NCBI RefSeq assembly: GCF_963583255.1
Contig: NC_084807.1
Coordinates: 13,787,072 to 13,851,071 of the forward strand
Reading direction: 5' to 3'
Source of the DNA: Pyrus communis
Lineage: Eukaryota > Streptophyta > Magnoliopsida > Rosales > Rosaceae
Length of the DNA: 64,000 bases
Shown piece after piece: positions 44,348 to 55,986 of the stretch. The position numbers and the translations under genes were made by a program. The notes under the pieces are model-generated. The model was not told the origin of the DNA. It ran no database searches and saw only the letters and a list, made by a program, of their open reading frames with translations. The stretch's first letter is position 1. Each line of letters opens with the position of its first letter.

Positions 44348-46355
44348 TGATAGGAGCATATTCATGCGACTTAAATGGCTTGTTCTAGTACATTTACGTT
44401 ATGTTTCTTTAGTTATTTTAGTTCTTTATGCTTCTTTTGTGTGTTTTCAGGTTCTAAAGGCTTAGGGAGCAAGAAAGTGCATTTTGAGGCTATTTGGAGC
44501 ATTTTTGGGCATGGATTGGATAGCTTATCCATGGAGCCAAAGTTTGGACGAAATTGAAGACTTGAAGTAGGAAAGTTAAATCCTAAAAAGACCTCATGTT
44601 TGAGCATCATTGAAAACTCCTACGCTTTTTAGAACACAAAAACAACATTCCTAGCAACCTTAGGACATTGTCGTGTGTTTCCTTGTGTCTCCCTTCCTTG
44701 CCATGCAAGGAAGGGCTTTGTTCCCTATTTTAAATACTTAAACACTACCACTTATCATTCACCACATATCATTCACCACTTATCATATCATACATTCATT
44801 TATCACTTATCATAATCATTCACTTATCACTTAACATATCATACACTTATCACTTATCAATCATAATCACCTACAACATCCACCTACTTCACCTACAACA
44901 TCCACCTACTCACCTACAACATCCACCTACTCACCTACAACATCCACCTACTTCACCTACAACATCCACCTACTCACCTACAACATCCACCTACTTCACC
45001 TACAACATCCACCTACTTCACCTACAAATGACATAGCCATATGTTCCCTCCACTACTCCTATAAATACCCTTGCATTCATTCATTCATTCCCCATTCAAT
45101 TCACATCTCATTTTCATACACAACACACCACAAACACCTCCATTCTTGCCGTGCATATCCCTTCATTTTCTGCATATTTTCTCTTCATTCCAACCACTCC
45201 TCATCCCCCAAAAACTCACCTTAGACCTTGTGCTACAACAACGAAGAAAAGAAGAATGCCTAAACGTTCATACAATTCAAATTTGAGTTGTTGGAATGTT
45301 TAGGTGTTTCTTTGATTTCAATGTTTAAATTCAATTTTCTTTGTTTTGTAATGGAAGAGAAGAGTGCTTAAACGTTCATACAATTCAAGTTTGAGTTGTT
45401 GGAATGTTTAGGTGTTTCTTTGATTTCAAAGTTATGAGGAACTAAACCCCCCTTTAGCTAGGGGGTGATTCAAAATACATGTTTATGTTTGCAATATGAA
45501 TTGATTACTTTTGGTTGGAATTTCATAAGTTGTGGATTCAATTCGTTTAACTGTTTGATTGATAACGTATTTATGTATGTTCATTGAGATTGCAAGCTTA
45601 ATTTTCATGCATGAATATGACGCTAGAATATAAGTGAGTTTCACCTAATTGTTATGAACTTATATTCACAAGTAGTGGAGGTTGCTTATAAACAACCGCG
45701 TTAAACGAATTCTTGGCATAAGTTTCATGCGTATTCCATAGTAACGAATGCCTCGTCAACACTTATAATTTTCATTGAACTTAATGATCTTTGTTGAATG
45801 TCTCTATCATGCGTATTCCATAGTTAGGGACTTTGATTAAGAATAATTTGGTTGTAATGCGTATTCCATTCAATCCAATGAATTTAGGGAAATCTGAAAG
45901 TTAATTTAAGCGGACCTAATTAACTTGGAGCATTGAGTTTCACAACTTATCGAAAGACCAACTGAGAATCAATATTGTATGCAAGTGTAACATGTGTGGA
46001 GAAGAACCCCTTGGCTATTCCATCATCCATATTTTTATCACCTTTGTATTTACGTTTTGCCCTTAATTATAATCTTTCCATTTAATTTAATCTTGCCCAA
46101 ACACATTTCCCCCATATTTCATTGAGTCTTAATCATTCGTATTTGTTTTATTTTCGTGTTTTAAGTATTTGGAGTCTTATGTACTTGTTTTGAATTCTTG
46201 TTAAGTAAGTTAAATGTTTTAAAAGTTAGTTTTATTTATTTGAGTCAAGTATTTAGCATCCCTAGTTAATCCCCGGTTAGAACGATCCCTACTTACATCA
46301 TTACTACAATTGTCACAAATAGGGTTTAATTTGTATGCGTATAATGCTCGCATCA
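44348..46355 (+). mobile_element. 3' LTR of element C
   Basis: 2008 bp, nearly identical to the 5' LTR. Differences seen are a base change in GTTCTCGTAC versus GTTCTAGTAC, another in GTCTTGTG versus GTCTTATG, and one fewer tandem unit (44869-45019). It ends GCATCA followed by ACATC. Confidence 0.95.
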
Positions 46356-46360
46356 ACATC

Positions 46361-47111
46361 CTGCCGAGTGTTCCCTTTGGTTTTGTGAAAGTTTCTTATG
46401 CCTTACATAGTCTTGATTAGGAACCAAAGTTGCACATCACAATTAGGCTCATAATTAGAGACATTTGATCAAATCCACACATCATATGGCTGATCATATC
46501 TAAGTGAAACAAACCCAAGAAATAGGTAGATGAATGAGTATAATCTGACTTAACAAGCATGGACTTGGCTTAGCAATGGTGAAATCGAATCTCTAGCTTC
46601 ATCTTCATTGGTACTCTCTTATTTTATTAGTTGTTGATTCATTCATCTTGTGTTTACCTCATTTCCTTATGCTTTAATTTACAATCTGTTTGTTTCCAAG
46701 TTTCTGTTTTTATTTCAAGTTTCATTCAAAACCAATCTCCCATTTCTTTTAAAGTGTTAGATTAGTTAGAAATACATTTAGTTTGTGTTTATAAGTGTTT
46801 TGATTCATTTTGTTTCTCAAATTCGTCCAAAGTACTCAAGGTGCTCAAAACTGCCCAGAAAGTGATTTTTAGGCAGTTTTGAGTGTTTTGGTGCTGTTTT
46901 GAGTCTTTTGGTTTGTTTTAGTGTTTTAAAGTTTAGTTTTGCATTCTTTGAGTCTAGTATAGTGTTTCATATTGTTATTTTACGTTTTTGAGTCAAATTC
47001 AAGTGGTTAACAATCCCTCCTAATCCCCGGTCTAGAACGATCCCTACTTATACATATACTACAATTTGACGAAAAGAGGGTTTAATTTGTGTGCGTATAA
47101 TTCTCGCACCA
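46361..47111 (+). mobile_element. Solo LTR B, right part
   Basis: Continues the M-type block (CTGCCGAGTGTTCCCTTTGG) interrupted by element C. Around 46660 it returns to TGATAGG-type U5 sequence with CTGCCCAGAAAGTGA and AACGATCCCTACTT, and ends at CGCACCA. Confidence 0.85.
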
Positions 47112-47116
47112 CATAC

Positions 47117-47608
47117 CCTTGTTCTTAAAGTATAGTGAAGCATGACTTAGAAGGAATTCCTTTTGATCTAAAAATTGCAGAAAAACAAGTGTGGGGGAAG
47201 GATTTTTGTGGGAAGTTAGGGGGATGGATGATTTATGTGCCAAAGGAAAGATTGGGGCACGAAAAAAAAAAAAAAAAACGTGAAAAAGAAGGAAAAGAAG
47301 AGAAAAGAAAGAAAAAGAGTTGAAAATAAGTGAGAATGAACTCATAAGGGTTGATTGTTGAAGAAAGGGTCCAAAAGTTTGAATTTGACCCTAAGTTTTA
47401 TGTGAATCGTCCCTTGGTGTTCAAAGTTGATTTCTGCATTCAAAAGTGAATTCTAAGTGTTCATTTCATTACTTTGCCTACTATTTCTTTAAGAACTTTT
47501 GTTTATCCTTACCTTTCTTTGTTAGCCAATACCTTATCCCCGTTACAACCCCTTGACTTCGATCTTGATTGTTATGTGTTTCAATATGCGGAGTTTAAAA
47601 TTGGTACG
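47117..47608 (+). mobile_element. 3' UTR of element E, second part
   Basis: Resumes with CCTTGTTCTTAAAGTATAGT, which follows the same UTR context as 43388 in element C. It contains AAGTGTGGGGGAAGG at about 47190 and an A-rich tract at 47261-47278. It ends at TTGGTACG, where LTR H starts. The E 3' LTR and polypurine tract are not seen in the window. Confidence 0.75.
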
Positions 47609-48509
47609 TGATAGGAGCATATTTATGCGACTTAATTGGCTTGTTCTCGTGCATTTATGTTGTGTTTCTTTAGTTGTTTTAGTGTTTAAAGCCACTTTTG
47701 TGTGTTTTCAGATTATAAAGCCAAAGTGTGCAAGAAGATGCAAATTGGAGTCTTTTGGAGCAAAAGAGGAATGAATGAGTTGAAGACTTGAAGAAATATG
47801 AATTCCTAATCGAAGATGGAGTCCTACTCACATGAGGATTCCTACTCCAACAAGGATTCCTACTTGAAGTAGGAAAGTTAACCCTAGGTTTCCCATTTTG
47901 GTAACCTTTCCTAATCTTAAACGTCCGTATTTTCCAGCCACTTTGAAGGCCTTGTATGCATTTTAGGACACAAAACAAAGGCCCTAGACCCCTTAGGGAC
48001 CTTTGCCGTGGGTTTCCCCTTCTCCCCATCCCTTGCCGTGCAAGGGGGGGTATTTAGGTCCTAATTTATGCACTTAAACACATTCCCCTTTCAAAATAAA
48101 ACCCTAGCCGCATGTTTTAGCCAATTTCCTTTTAATTTCTGATTTGATTTCCTAATTCTAGCAGCCTTTGACTTAATTTTAGTTAATTAAAATAAGCTAG
48201 GGTTTTAATTTCTGAAACCCTATATATATTCTTGCACTTAGCCGCACCCTAGGGATCTTTTTTTCATTCATTCTTTCATCATTCACATCTCTGCCGCAGC
48301 CACCATCCCTCTTCTTCCTTCAATCCGCCACTTCTCCATCCATTCCAACCACCTTCCATCTCTGCCGCAACCATTCCTCTACTCTAGCCACCATTCTACA
48401 CCTCCATACACCACCCACAACCCTTGCCGCAACCCTTGACCACCCTAAATCCATTCCTAAACCAAAATAACATCCAAAAATCCCCAAGAACCTCTCTGCC
48501 ACAGCAAGG
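47609..48509 (+). mobile_element. LTR H, 5' part
   Basis: Begins TGATAGGAGCATATTTATGCG and has a U3 without CATGCA arrays. TATATATA lies at 48221-48228, followed by an A/C-rich leader. It is cut at 48509 by the minus-strand LTR of element F; CAAGG precedes that junction. The rest of H is outside the window. Confidence 0.75.
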
Positions 48510-50345
48510 TGATGTGAATTAAGATAGCACTCAAATTAAACCCTCTTTTTGACAATTGTAGTATAGATATAAGTAGGGATCGTTCTAGGCCGGGGATTAG
48601 GAGGGATTGCTAATCTAGTGAAAATTGACTCAAAGATGTGAAAATATGCTTTTAAAACACTTTAAATAAACTCACAAGACTCTTACTACTTGTATGACTC
48701 AAAACAAACTTTAAAAACTCAAAACAACTCAAAACAACCAAAAAGACTCAATTTAGACTTTAGGACTTAATTTGGACGAAAATACACTTAGTTTTGACTC
48801 TAAAGACTCAAAAAGACTCATTTGGACAGATTTGGACAAAGTAAGAAAAGGGGTTTTGATTTTGGACGAATTTTAAAAGAAAACAAGTAACTTAAAACTT
48901 TAAAACAGATTTTGGACAAATTTGATTAAAACCAATGGATGATGGGATAGCCAAGGGATACTTCTCCACACATGATACATTCAAACATAAATTGATTTCC
49001 AGTTGCTTTCCCGATAAACCATGAACCTCAACACCCCAGATTAATCGTGACATCACTAATTAACCCTCAGATTTCCCTTAAGTTAGTGAATTGGATGACA
49101 TCATATGACAACCCAAAGCATTCTTCAAAAGTCCCCTACATGACATCATAATAGAGATACGGTCAAAGATCATTATGTTCAATAGAAATCATAAGTATTG
49201 ACAAAACACTTGTAACTATGACATCATGATACTCATGCTAGGAATTTACTTAACATGATTGTGAAAACAACCTTAACTACTTGTGAACATAAGTTAGTGA
49301 CGATTATGTGAAACACCCTTATATTCTAGCACCAAATTCAAGCATGCAAATTAAGTAGGCCTCCCTAATAAACATACAAGAATAAGTTATCCATCAAACG
49401 GTTAAGTAAATTGCATTCACAATTTATGAAATCACAACTGGAATTTATCAACTCATATTATAAACGTAATCATGGTTTCAAAGCATCCCTAGGCTAAAAC
49501 GAGTTTAGCCTCTCATGTTCATGACAAAACAAAGCAACATAGAATTAAACATTAAAAATAAAAGATAGATTACACCTATAAACGTCCAACACTCTAACTC
49601 GAATGCACAAACGCCCAAGGCTTGGTCTTCGTTCTCCTCTTCCTTGCTAAGTCACGGCACAAGGTCTAGGGTGGTTTTGTGGATGATTTTCTGGGTTTTG
49701 GACGGATTTAGGCAGGTGTGGTGGTGCGGCAAGGGTTGGTGGTGGTGTATGGAGGTTTGGAAGTAGGGGAATGAGGGAAGGTTAGTTGCAAGGTTGCGGC
49801 AAAGGGTGGATTTCTGAATGAATGAATGAATGTTGTGTGAAGGGTGGTGATTAAATGGTGCGGCATAAGGTTGTTTATATAGGCTAATTTGGCACACTTA
49901 GTGAAGGAGAAGGATTGCACAATCCCTTTGAAGAAGGGTTACTTCAAGGCAGAAACCAAAGGGGATTGGGATAGGTAGTGCATGACATGGATTTAGGGAT
50001 TTCTAGAAGGTTAGGTGTGGCACACATGTAGGGATAGGATAAGGTGTTCTAGAAGAAGTGTTTAAGGCAGATTCCTAACCCTAAAGGGACATGAACATGT
50101 GATATAAGAGTAGGAGAAGGATTGCAATTCCTAAACCTACAAGGAATGGTGTTCATGCGGCATACACTTGGATAAGGCTTCTAGAAACTGAAATAGGTAT
50201 TTTAATATGTAATTAATCCCCTCTAATTAGCTAGGTTTAAGTCCTAACCTGATTTGGATAGGATAGGATAGAATAGGATAAGATAAGGTTAGGAAAGGAT
50301 AAGGTTGGATAGGATAGGATAGGATAGAATAGGATAAGATAAGGT
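48510..50345 (-). mobile_element. 3' LTR of element F (or a related LTR), 5' end missing
   Basis: A minus-strand LTR whose 3' end is at 48510 (AATTCACATCA on the minus strand). It has TATATAAA on the minus strand at 49874-49881. The U3 contains GGATAGGATA/GGATAAG repeats (50255-50345), the same type as LTR E. The expected TGATAGGAGC start and polypurine tract are absent; the sequence runs directly into 3' UTR. The LTR at 54494 is rather different, so the two may not be a true pair. Confidence 0.7.
50255..50345. repeat. GGATA / GATAAG short repeats in F 3' LTR
   Basis: Two blocks of GGATAGGATAGGATAGAATAGG followed by ATAAGATAAGG, separated by about 20 bp. They are the complement of the CTTATCC array in LTR E. 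Confidence 0.8.
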
Positions 50346-51395
50346 TAGGAGTTCAATTCAAATCATGCTTTGCTATGCTTCAAGAATAAGGGTATGGATG
50401 GTCCTAATCTAGGCTATGTGAGGATAATGTGGGTTAACAAAGAATGTAAGCTTAACAAGGCTCAATGGGGTTAACTTAAACATATAATGAAGTAGGATAT
50501 ACGGCAATTTGGCTTTGGTGGTGGTCACTACACAACTTCTTCTTGAATATGTGTTATGCAAATCAATACCATGCTTCGAATGAAATGGGCATGAGTTCTA
50601 GCATTTGGAACTATATGATGAAACGCCTTCTAAGTAGTAACCAAGCAAAGAATAATGAGATCATGCAACGACTTTAGAAAACAATAATGCACAGATTTTA
50701 ACTCTCCAAATAACGTTTAGGCTCAAGTCTCACAAGGTTGTAGCGTTTGTTTGAGTTCATTCCTTCAAGCATGTTACAAAAACTAATTCTTCTTTTATGA
50801 TTGCATGTGAAGTCATACATTATAACCAGAACCAAGCATATACCAAGAGTAAATCAAACTTTTCTCCATGTTTATAACTCTTTTTAACAGTCAGGCAATT
50901 AAAACCAAATCCTTATCATTGTGTTGGAAGGTACCCTAAGACACAAACACACAAAAATGACTCAAAACACTCTTTTTAGGCTTTTCAAAACATGTTTTTC
51001 AAATTTTTATATGATTTTCGGAGTTATAAAACAAAACACACTAAAACACTCCAAAACAGCTTAAAAACACTTTAAAATAGCAAGGAACAACACTTGAAGT
51101 TATGGGTGATAAAATCCCACGAATTTGCATCAAATATACTTAGTTACCCCCCCTCCACACATAAATCAAACATTGTCCTCAATGTTTTAAACATAAATTC
51201 ACACAAAACACAAGGAAACACACAAACAGCAACTAAACAACATAACATGGCAGATTAGACACAACAACAAAGAGAAGGGTTTGAGGAATGCAAATCTGGA
51301 ATTTGGGGGATTCTTAGGGCTTCCTTTGTTGAATGGATGGGTTGCCTCCCACATAGCGCTTGCTTTAACGTCGTACAGCCGGACAAAGCACATCT
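50346..51395 (-). mobile_element. 3' UTR of element F
   Basis: Minus-strand UTR aligned by eye with elements A and C. The hairpin AAACATTG-TCCT-CAATGTTT is at 51168-51187 with a C run (G-run on minus) at 51147-51153. It lacks an aORF: the UTR goes straight to the post-integrase sequence GGGTTGCCTCCCACATAGCG at about 51340. Confidence 0.75.
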
Positions 51396-52602
51396 TCACT
51401 CCAATTTGGAACCCACGGCATGCAAGGGAATCTCTTCCACAACATGCCCTTCAACACTTGCATAATATGGCTCAATGAATGGGAGGGGGTAGTGATCCTC
51501 CCTGATGGTGGTGTTTTGGTTTCGAAAGTCCATGTAAATGCTCCCACCACCTTTAAATCGGTTGGGCACCTGCATCAAAGAAGGTAACAACCTATTAATT
51601 GAAATGGGAATTGAAATTGGGATTGAAAACTTACAAACATGTTGTGGTGAAGGCTCAAAATCGGCAGCCCTATCAACAATGTCACCATGGCTACTTTCGG
51701 CCATATTGGGTGGCTGTAGGGCAATCACTCCAAGTTCTTCTCCAATGGTGGTTCTTGATACACCTTTCGTGATAAGTGTGGATCCTTTCGGCCCTATGTC
51801 CTTATGCACATCTATGACAAAACAAGAATGACTATCGTTAGGATTCTTAATAGAGTCATAAACATTGAATTTAATTATATCACCACCAAACTCCATTGTT
51901 AGTGCTCCCTTGGCCACATCAATCTTTGTTTGGGCTGTTTTCATGAACGAACGGCCTAGCAAGATTGGCAATGATGGAGCATGGCTCGAATCCTCCATTT
52001 CTAAGACATAAAAATCTGCAGGAAAGATGAGATGATTGACCTGCACTAAAACATCCTCAAGGACTCCCTTAGGATAAACATTAGAACGATCGGCCAATTG
52101 AATTATAACGCCATATTGTTTTAACTCAACAAGGTTCATAGATGCATAAATGGAAGATGGCATGACATTAATAGAAGCACCTAAATCTAACATGCATTGT
52201 TCAAATCTAGTGTTTCCAATTATGCATGGGATAGTAAAGCTCCCTGGATCCTTACATTTTGGAGGTAACTTTCGTTGCAAAACCGCGGATACATTTTCAC
52301 TTACTTTCACAACTTTTTTGTTTGAAATTCTTTTCCTAGTTGTGCATAACTCTTTTAAAAACTTTGCATACCTGGGCACTTGCTTAATGGCATCAAGTAA
52401 AGGAATGTTTACTTGGACCTTCCTAAACGTCTCAAGAATGTCTTTCTCATGCTCATCCTTCTTTGTTTGCAAAAATTTGTGAGGAAAAGGAACATTGGGT
52501 GGAATGGGGTTAGAATTGATCGAATTTGAACCCAACTTACCCTTGTTGGCCGAATTGGATGAGTTGGATGCATTAGGGTGCCTAGGTAGTTGCGGCAAGG
52601 GT

Positions 52603-52896
52603 GTTTGTGTAACATCCCACATCGCCCAGGGGAGTGATCCTTATATGTATATTCCCATCTCTACCTAGCACGAGGCCTTTTGGGAGCTCACTGGCTTCGG
52701 GTTTCGTAGGAACTCTGAAGTTAAGCGAGAAGGGGGCTAAAGCAATCCCATGATGGGTGACCCACTGGGAAGTTGCTCGTGAGTTCCCAAAAACAAAACC
52801 GTGAGGGAATGGTAAGCCCAAAGTGGACAATATCGTTCTACGGTGGTGGAGCGGGCCTGGGAAGTGATCCGCCCCGGGCCGGGATGTGACAGTTTG
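52603..52896 (+). mobile_element. Cassandra TRIM solo LTR with target duplication GTTTG
   Basis: A 284-bp insertion (52608-52891) starting TGTAACATCCCACATCG and ending GGGATGTGACA, flanked by GTTTG at 52603-52607 and 52892-52896. The middle holds a 5S rRNA-like segment: GAAGTTAAGCGAGAAGGG resembles the box A region, and GATGGGTGACC with CTGGGAAGT resembles box C. This combination is characteristic of the Cassandra terminal-repeat retrotransposon in miniature. Only one LTR is present, so it is a solo copy. It interrupts the F gag frame. Confidence 0.93.
52665..52790 (+). ncRNA. 5S rRNA-like segment within Cassandra
   Basis: Resembles plant 5S rRNA with its internal RNA polymerase III promoter boxes. 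It is part of the transposon LTR and is not a functional ribosomal gene; the flanking sequence does not match 5S gene ends. Confidence 0.75.
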
Positions 52897-54468
52897 TACC
52901 CTTGCCGTGGGCTTGCTTGCATCCTCCTCCTCATGTTGCAGCTTCCCTTCTTCATTAGGACCTGTTTTGGATTGTTTGGATGTAATGCCAACGTCTTTTC
53001 CACTTCTCAAGGTGATTGCTTTGGCCGTTTCGAACCCTCCTTTTGGGTTTGGAATGGTAGAGCTTGGGAGCTTGCCTTGGTCTCGGAATTGCCCTACAAA
53101 ATCTGCAATCTGCCCAATTTGTTTCTCCAATTGATCCACCATTTTTTCTTGATTTTGCATTGCTTTGGCTTGATTCTCTTGCCCCTGAGACAAGTTAGTT
53201 AGCAATTTAAGAAGTGTATCATTGTCTAAAGTGTTACCTGAACTTGTTTGGGCAGATTGTGGAAGTGCTTGTGTTGGTGCGTATGGCATGTTGTAAAAGC
53301 CCGGGGGTTGTTGCCTAAAGCCTCATTGTGATTGGGGTTGTTGTGGCTCCCTCCACTTGAAGTTTGGGTGATCTCTCCAACCGGGATTGTAGGTGTTGGA
53401 ATATGGATCGTTCCTTGGTTGACTTTGGCTTTGAAATCCAATTGCATTCGCGGTCTCCCATCCACCATTCTCAATAAGTTGAGGACACTTGTTAGAAACA
53501 TGTCCTTGGATAGAACATACTCCACACACCATTGGTCCTTGGATCTTCATACCTTCGGCCATCTGAGACACAATAGAAGTAAGATTAGCTAATTGAGATT
53601 GAATATCGGATGAAGAGCTTACCTCATTAACTTGTGGCCGTGGGTTATCCCTTTGTCCCATGCCTTCGTATTGTTGTGCATTCAATGCACGGGTTGCAAT
53701 GAGTGTCTTGGCTGCCATGGGTGTTTTATCTACCAAAGCTCCTCCCGCCGAGGCATCTAGCATTTGACGTTCGATTGGTAGAAGGCCTTCATAGAAATAT
53801 TGAAGGAGCAACTCTTCCTTCATTTGATGTTGTGGACAAGAAGCAACAAGTGATTTAAAATGTTCATAATAAGTAGGAAAGGATTCACCTTGCTTTTGTT
53901 GTATGCCACTTATTTGTTTCCTCAGGAGAATGATTCTTGAAGTGGGGAAAAATTTCTCCAAGAACGCTCGTTTTATACTTTCCCAAGATGTCACTGTCCC
54001 CGGTCTTGCCTTGAATTCAAACTAGACTTTAATTCCCAAGATGTGGTGCAACAAGCTAGACTTTAATTCAAACTCCTCGGTCTTGCCTTGAGCTGCCACG
54101 GGATATTGAATACATAAAGGTGCGGCATTGTCCATTCCCGAGGCCGAAAGCTCCTTCATTGTTCGATTGTCGGCTGTCATGATGGGTACTTCCTCAAAAG
54201 TCTCTGTCGTGCCCCTTTCTTCCTCTTCTAAAACTTGTTCTTCGAGGTCAGGTTCAAGGCTAGGTGGGTTAGACTCTTGCTGGTTCTTTTGTCTTCTCAA
54301 AGTCCTCTCAAAATCGTCGTCAAAGTCCAAAATATTCTTATGAACAGGTTGGGAACTTCGAGTCATACACTAGTACCTAAAAACAATGAAACAAGCAAAT
54401 CAGTAACTAAGATAGAAAACAAACGAAAAATAAATAAAAAGAAATAACGAGGGATTAGCAAAGTTGCT

Positions 54469-54488
54469 AATCCCCGGCAACGGCGCCA
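54469..54488 (-). promoter_or_regulatory. Primer binding site of element F (tRNA-Asp)
   Basis: The minus strand reads TGGCGCCGTTGCCGGGGATT, five bases from the LTR end at 54494. Confidence 0.88.
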
Positions 54489-54493
54489 AAATT

Positions 54494-55986
54494 TGATGCG
54501 AAAATTACTTAACACACAAATTAAACCCTCTTGTTGACAATTGTAGTAGATATATAAATAGGGATCGTTCTTAAACCGGGGATTAGGAGGGATTGCTAAA
54601 CACTCTAAACTGACTCAAAATCGTAAAAACAAAGTTTAAACACTAAACTAGACTCAAAGAATGGAAAACTAAACTTTAAAAACACCAAAACAAACCAAAA
54701 GACTCAAAACAGCGAACAAACACTCAAAACTGCCTTAAAAACACTTTCTGGGCAGTTTTGAACACTATACTCAAATCTGGACGAAATTAAGTTATCACTT
54801 GACTCAAAACACTTAAAAACATCAACTAAATTGATTTCTAACTAATCTAACACTTTAAATTAATGGGGGAATTGGTTTTGAGGAAAATTAAGTAAATTAA
54901 GACAAGGACAAAGAAAACAGATTCTTTAGACTAAATTAGGTGAATTGATGAATGATGGGCTAACTAGAGGGTTCTTCTCCACACATGACACACTTGCATT
55001 CAAATTGATTTCCAATTGCTTCTTTCAATAAATCATGAAACTCAATACCTCAAGTTAATCGTGAACAACACTTTTTTAACTTTCAAGTTTTCCTTAAGTT
55101 ATTGAATTGGATGGGAATGCGCATACAACAACTCAAAACATTCTCTAAAAGTCCCTTACGTGAAAAGCACAATAAAGGTACAATCAAAGATCATTAAGTT
55201 TCATGAAAACTATAAGTATTGACGAGGCAATTGTTACTATGAAAAGCATGAAACTTTTGCCAAGAATTCACTTAACGCGATCGTCGATAAACGACCTCCA
55301 CTACTAGCAAATATAAGGTTATAACTATTAGGTGAAATTCCCTTATATTTTAGCTTCAAATCCCTGCATGAAAAACTAAGTGGCCACCTTAATCAACACA
55401 CAAGAATGAGTTATCCATCAAACAGTTAAGCAAATTGAATTCACAACTTATGAAGTAACAATTGGATGTAATCAATTCATCTTGCAAGCATAGTCATGGT
55501 ATTGAATAGCCCCCTAGCCAAAAGGCTTAGTTCCTCATGTTCACAAAACAAAGGAAAACAGATTTATACATTGTAAATAATAGAAAGAGAACACCTAAAT
55601 ACTCCAACGATCCAATGTTGAATAGCTAGAATCTTCAAGCAATCTTCTTCCTCTCCTTTGCTACGGCACAAGAGGTTCTAGTGAGTTTAGGGGGTTATGG
55701 ATGATGTAGAATGATGGACTTAGGTTTGGGATGGATGTAGGGGACGGCAAGGGTTGGTTTTGGGCAGAAAATATGGAGAATGGTGAAGTATGGATGTGTT
55801 AGAGGGATGGGATGATTTTCTCGCGTGAATGGTGAATGAATCAATCTTTGTGGCTGCAACAAGGATGTTTCTTTATAGGATTTCAGGAATTAAAACCCTA
55901 GGTTATTTAGGTAAACAGAAATTAAGTCAATAGCTTCTAGAAATAGGAAATCAAATTAGAAATTTAAAGGAAAGTAATTAAAAGTT
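54494..55986 (-). mobile_element. 5' LTR of element F, partial
   Basis: Its 3' end is at 54494 (TTCGCATCA on the minus strand). It runs through the U5 and R region into U3 until 55986, where the G LTR is inserted. The remaining U3 would lie beyond the right edge. A TATA-like TTTATA is at about 55872. Confidence 0.8.

Larger units (their letters stand above)
32551..46360 (+). mobile_element. Element C, nearly intact autonomous Athila-like retrotransposon
   Basis: A complete insertion (32556-46355, 13.8 kb) flanked by ACATC at 32551-32555 and 46356-46360. It has LTRs of 2030 and 2008 bp, a tRNA-Asp primer binding site, a Gag-Pol frame broken by one stop codon, an antisense aORF, a 3.1-kb 3' UTR and a polypurine tract. 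By eye the LTRs differ by two substitutions and one 22-bp repeat unit, so the insertion is very recent. It lies in solo LTR B. Confidence 0.95.
30989..47116 (+). mobile_element. Solo LTR B with target duplication CATAC, split by element C
   Basis: The LTR begins TGATAGGAGC at 30994 and ends CTCGCACCA at 47111. It is flanked by CATAC at 30989-30993 and 47112-47116. Removing element C (32556-46360) leaves one LTR of about 2.3 kb and no internal region, so B is a solo LTR. Its middle (32213-32555 and 46361 to about 46660) resembles the LTR family of element M and not the TGATAGG family, giving a mosaic. The U3 includes CACTTATCA repeats at 31315-31430 and CATGCA motifs from 31430 to 31860. Confidence 0.88.
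51396..54366 (-). pseudogene. Gag-protease polyprotein relic of element F, pol largely deleted
   Basis: Minus strand, starting MTRSSQPVHKNILDFDDDFE at 54366. A deletion and scrambled duplication near 54000-54060 removes the start of the capsid domain. Gag resumes at 53994 (SWESIKRAFLEKFFPTSRII), with a CCHC knuckle (CGVCSIQGHVSNKC). A TGA at 53323 and the Cassandra insertion (52608-52891) interrupt the frame. The protease with DLGASINVMP follows. After LPSLMQVPNRFKGGG only a short RT scrap remains (YMDFRNQNTTIREDHYPLPF), joined directly to the integrase tail GHVVEEIPLHAV. RT core, RNase H and integrase core are missing. Confidence 0.85.

Noticed and set aside
52665..52790. 5S ribosomal RNA gene
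   Set aside because: The segment is embedded in a 284-bp unit with LTR ends and a target duplication, which is the Cassandra structure and not a 5S gene repeat.
52582..52900. Novel C-terminal extension of the F Gag protein
   Set aside because: The extra residues come from translation through the Cassandra solo LTR.
48510..55986. Treating the LTRs at 48510 and 54494 as a certain pair of element F
   Set aside because: They differ strongly by eye and the left one lacks its 5' end and polypurine tract, so pairing is left uncertain.
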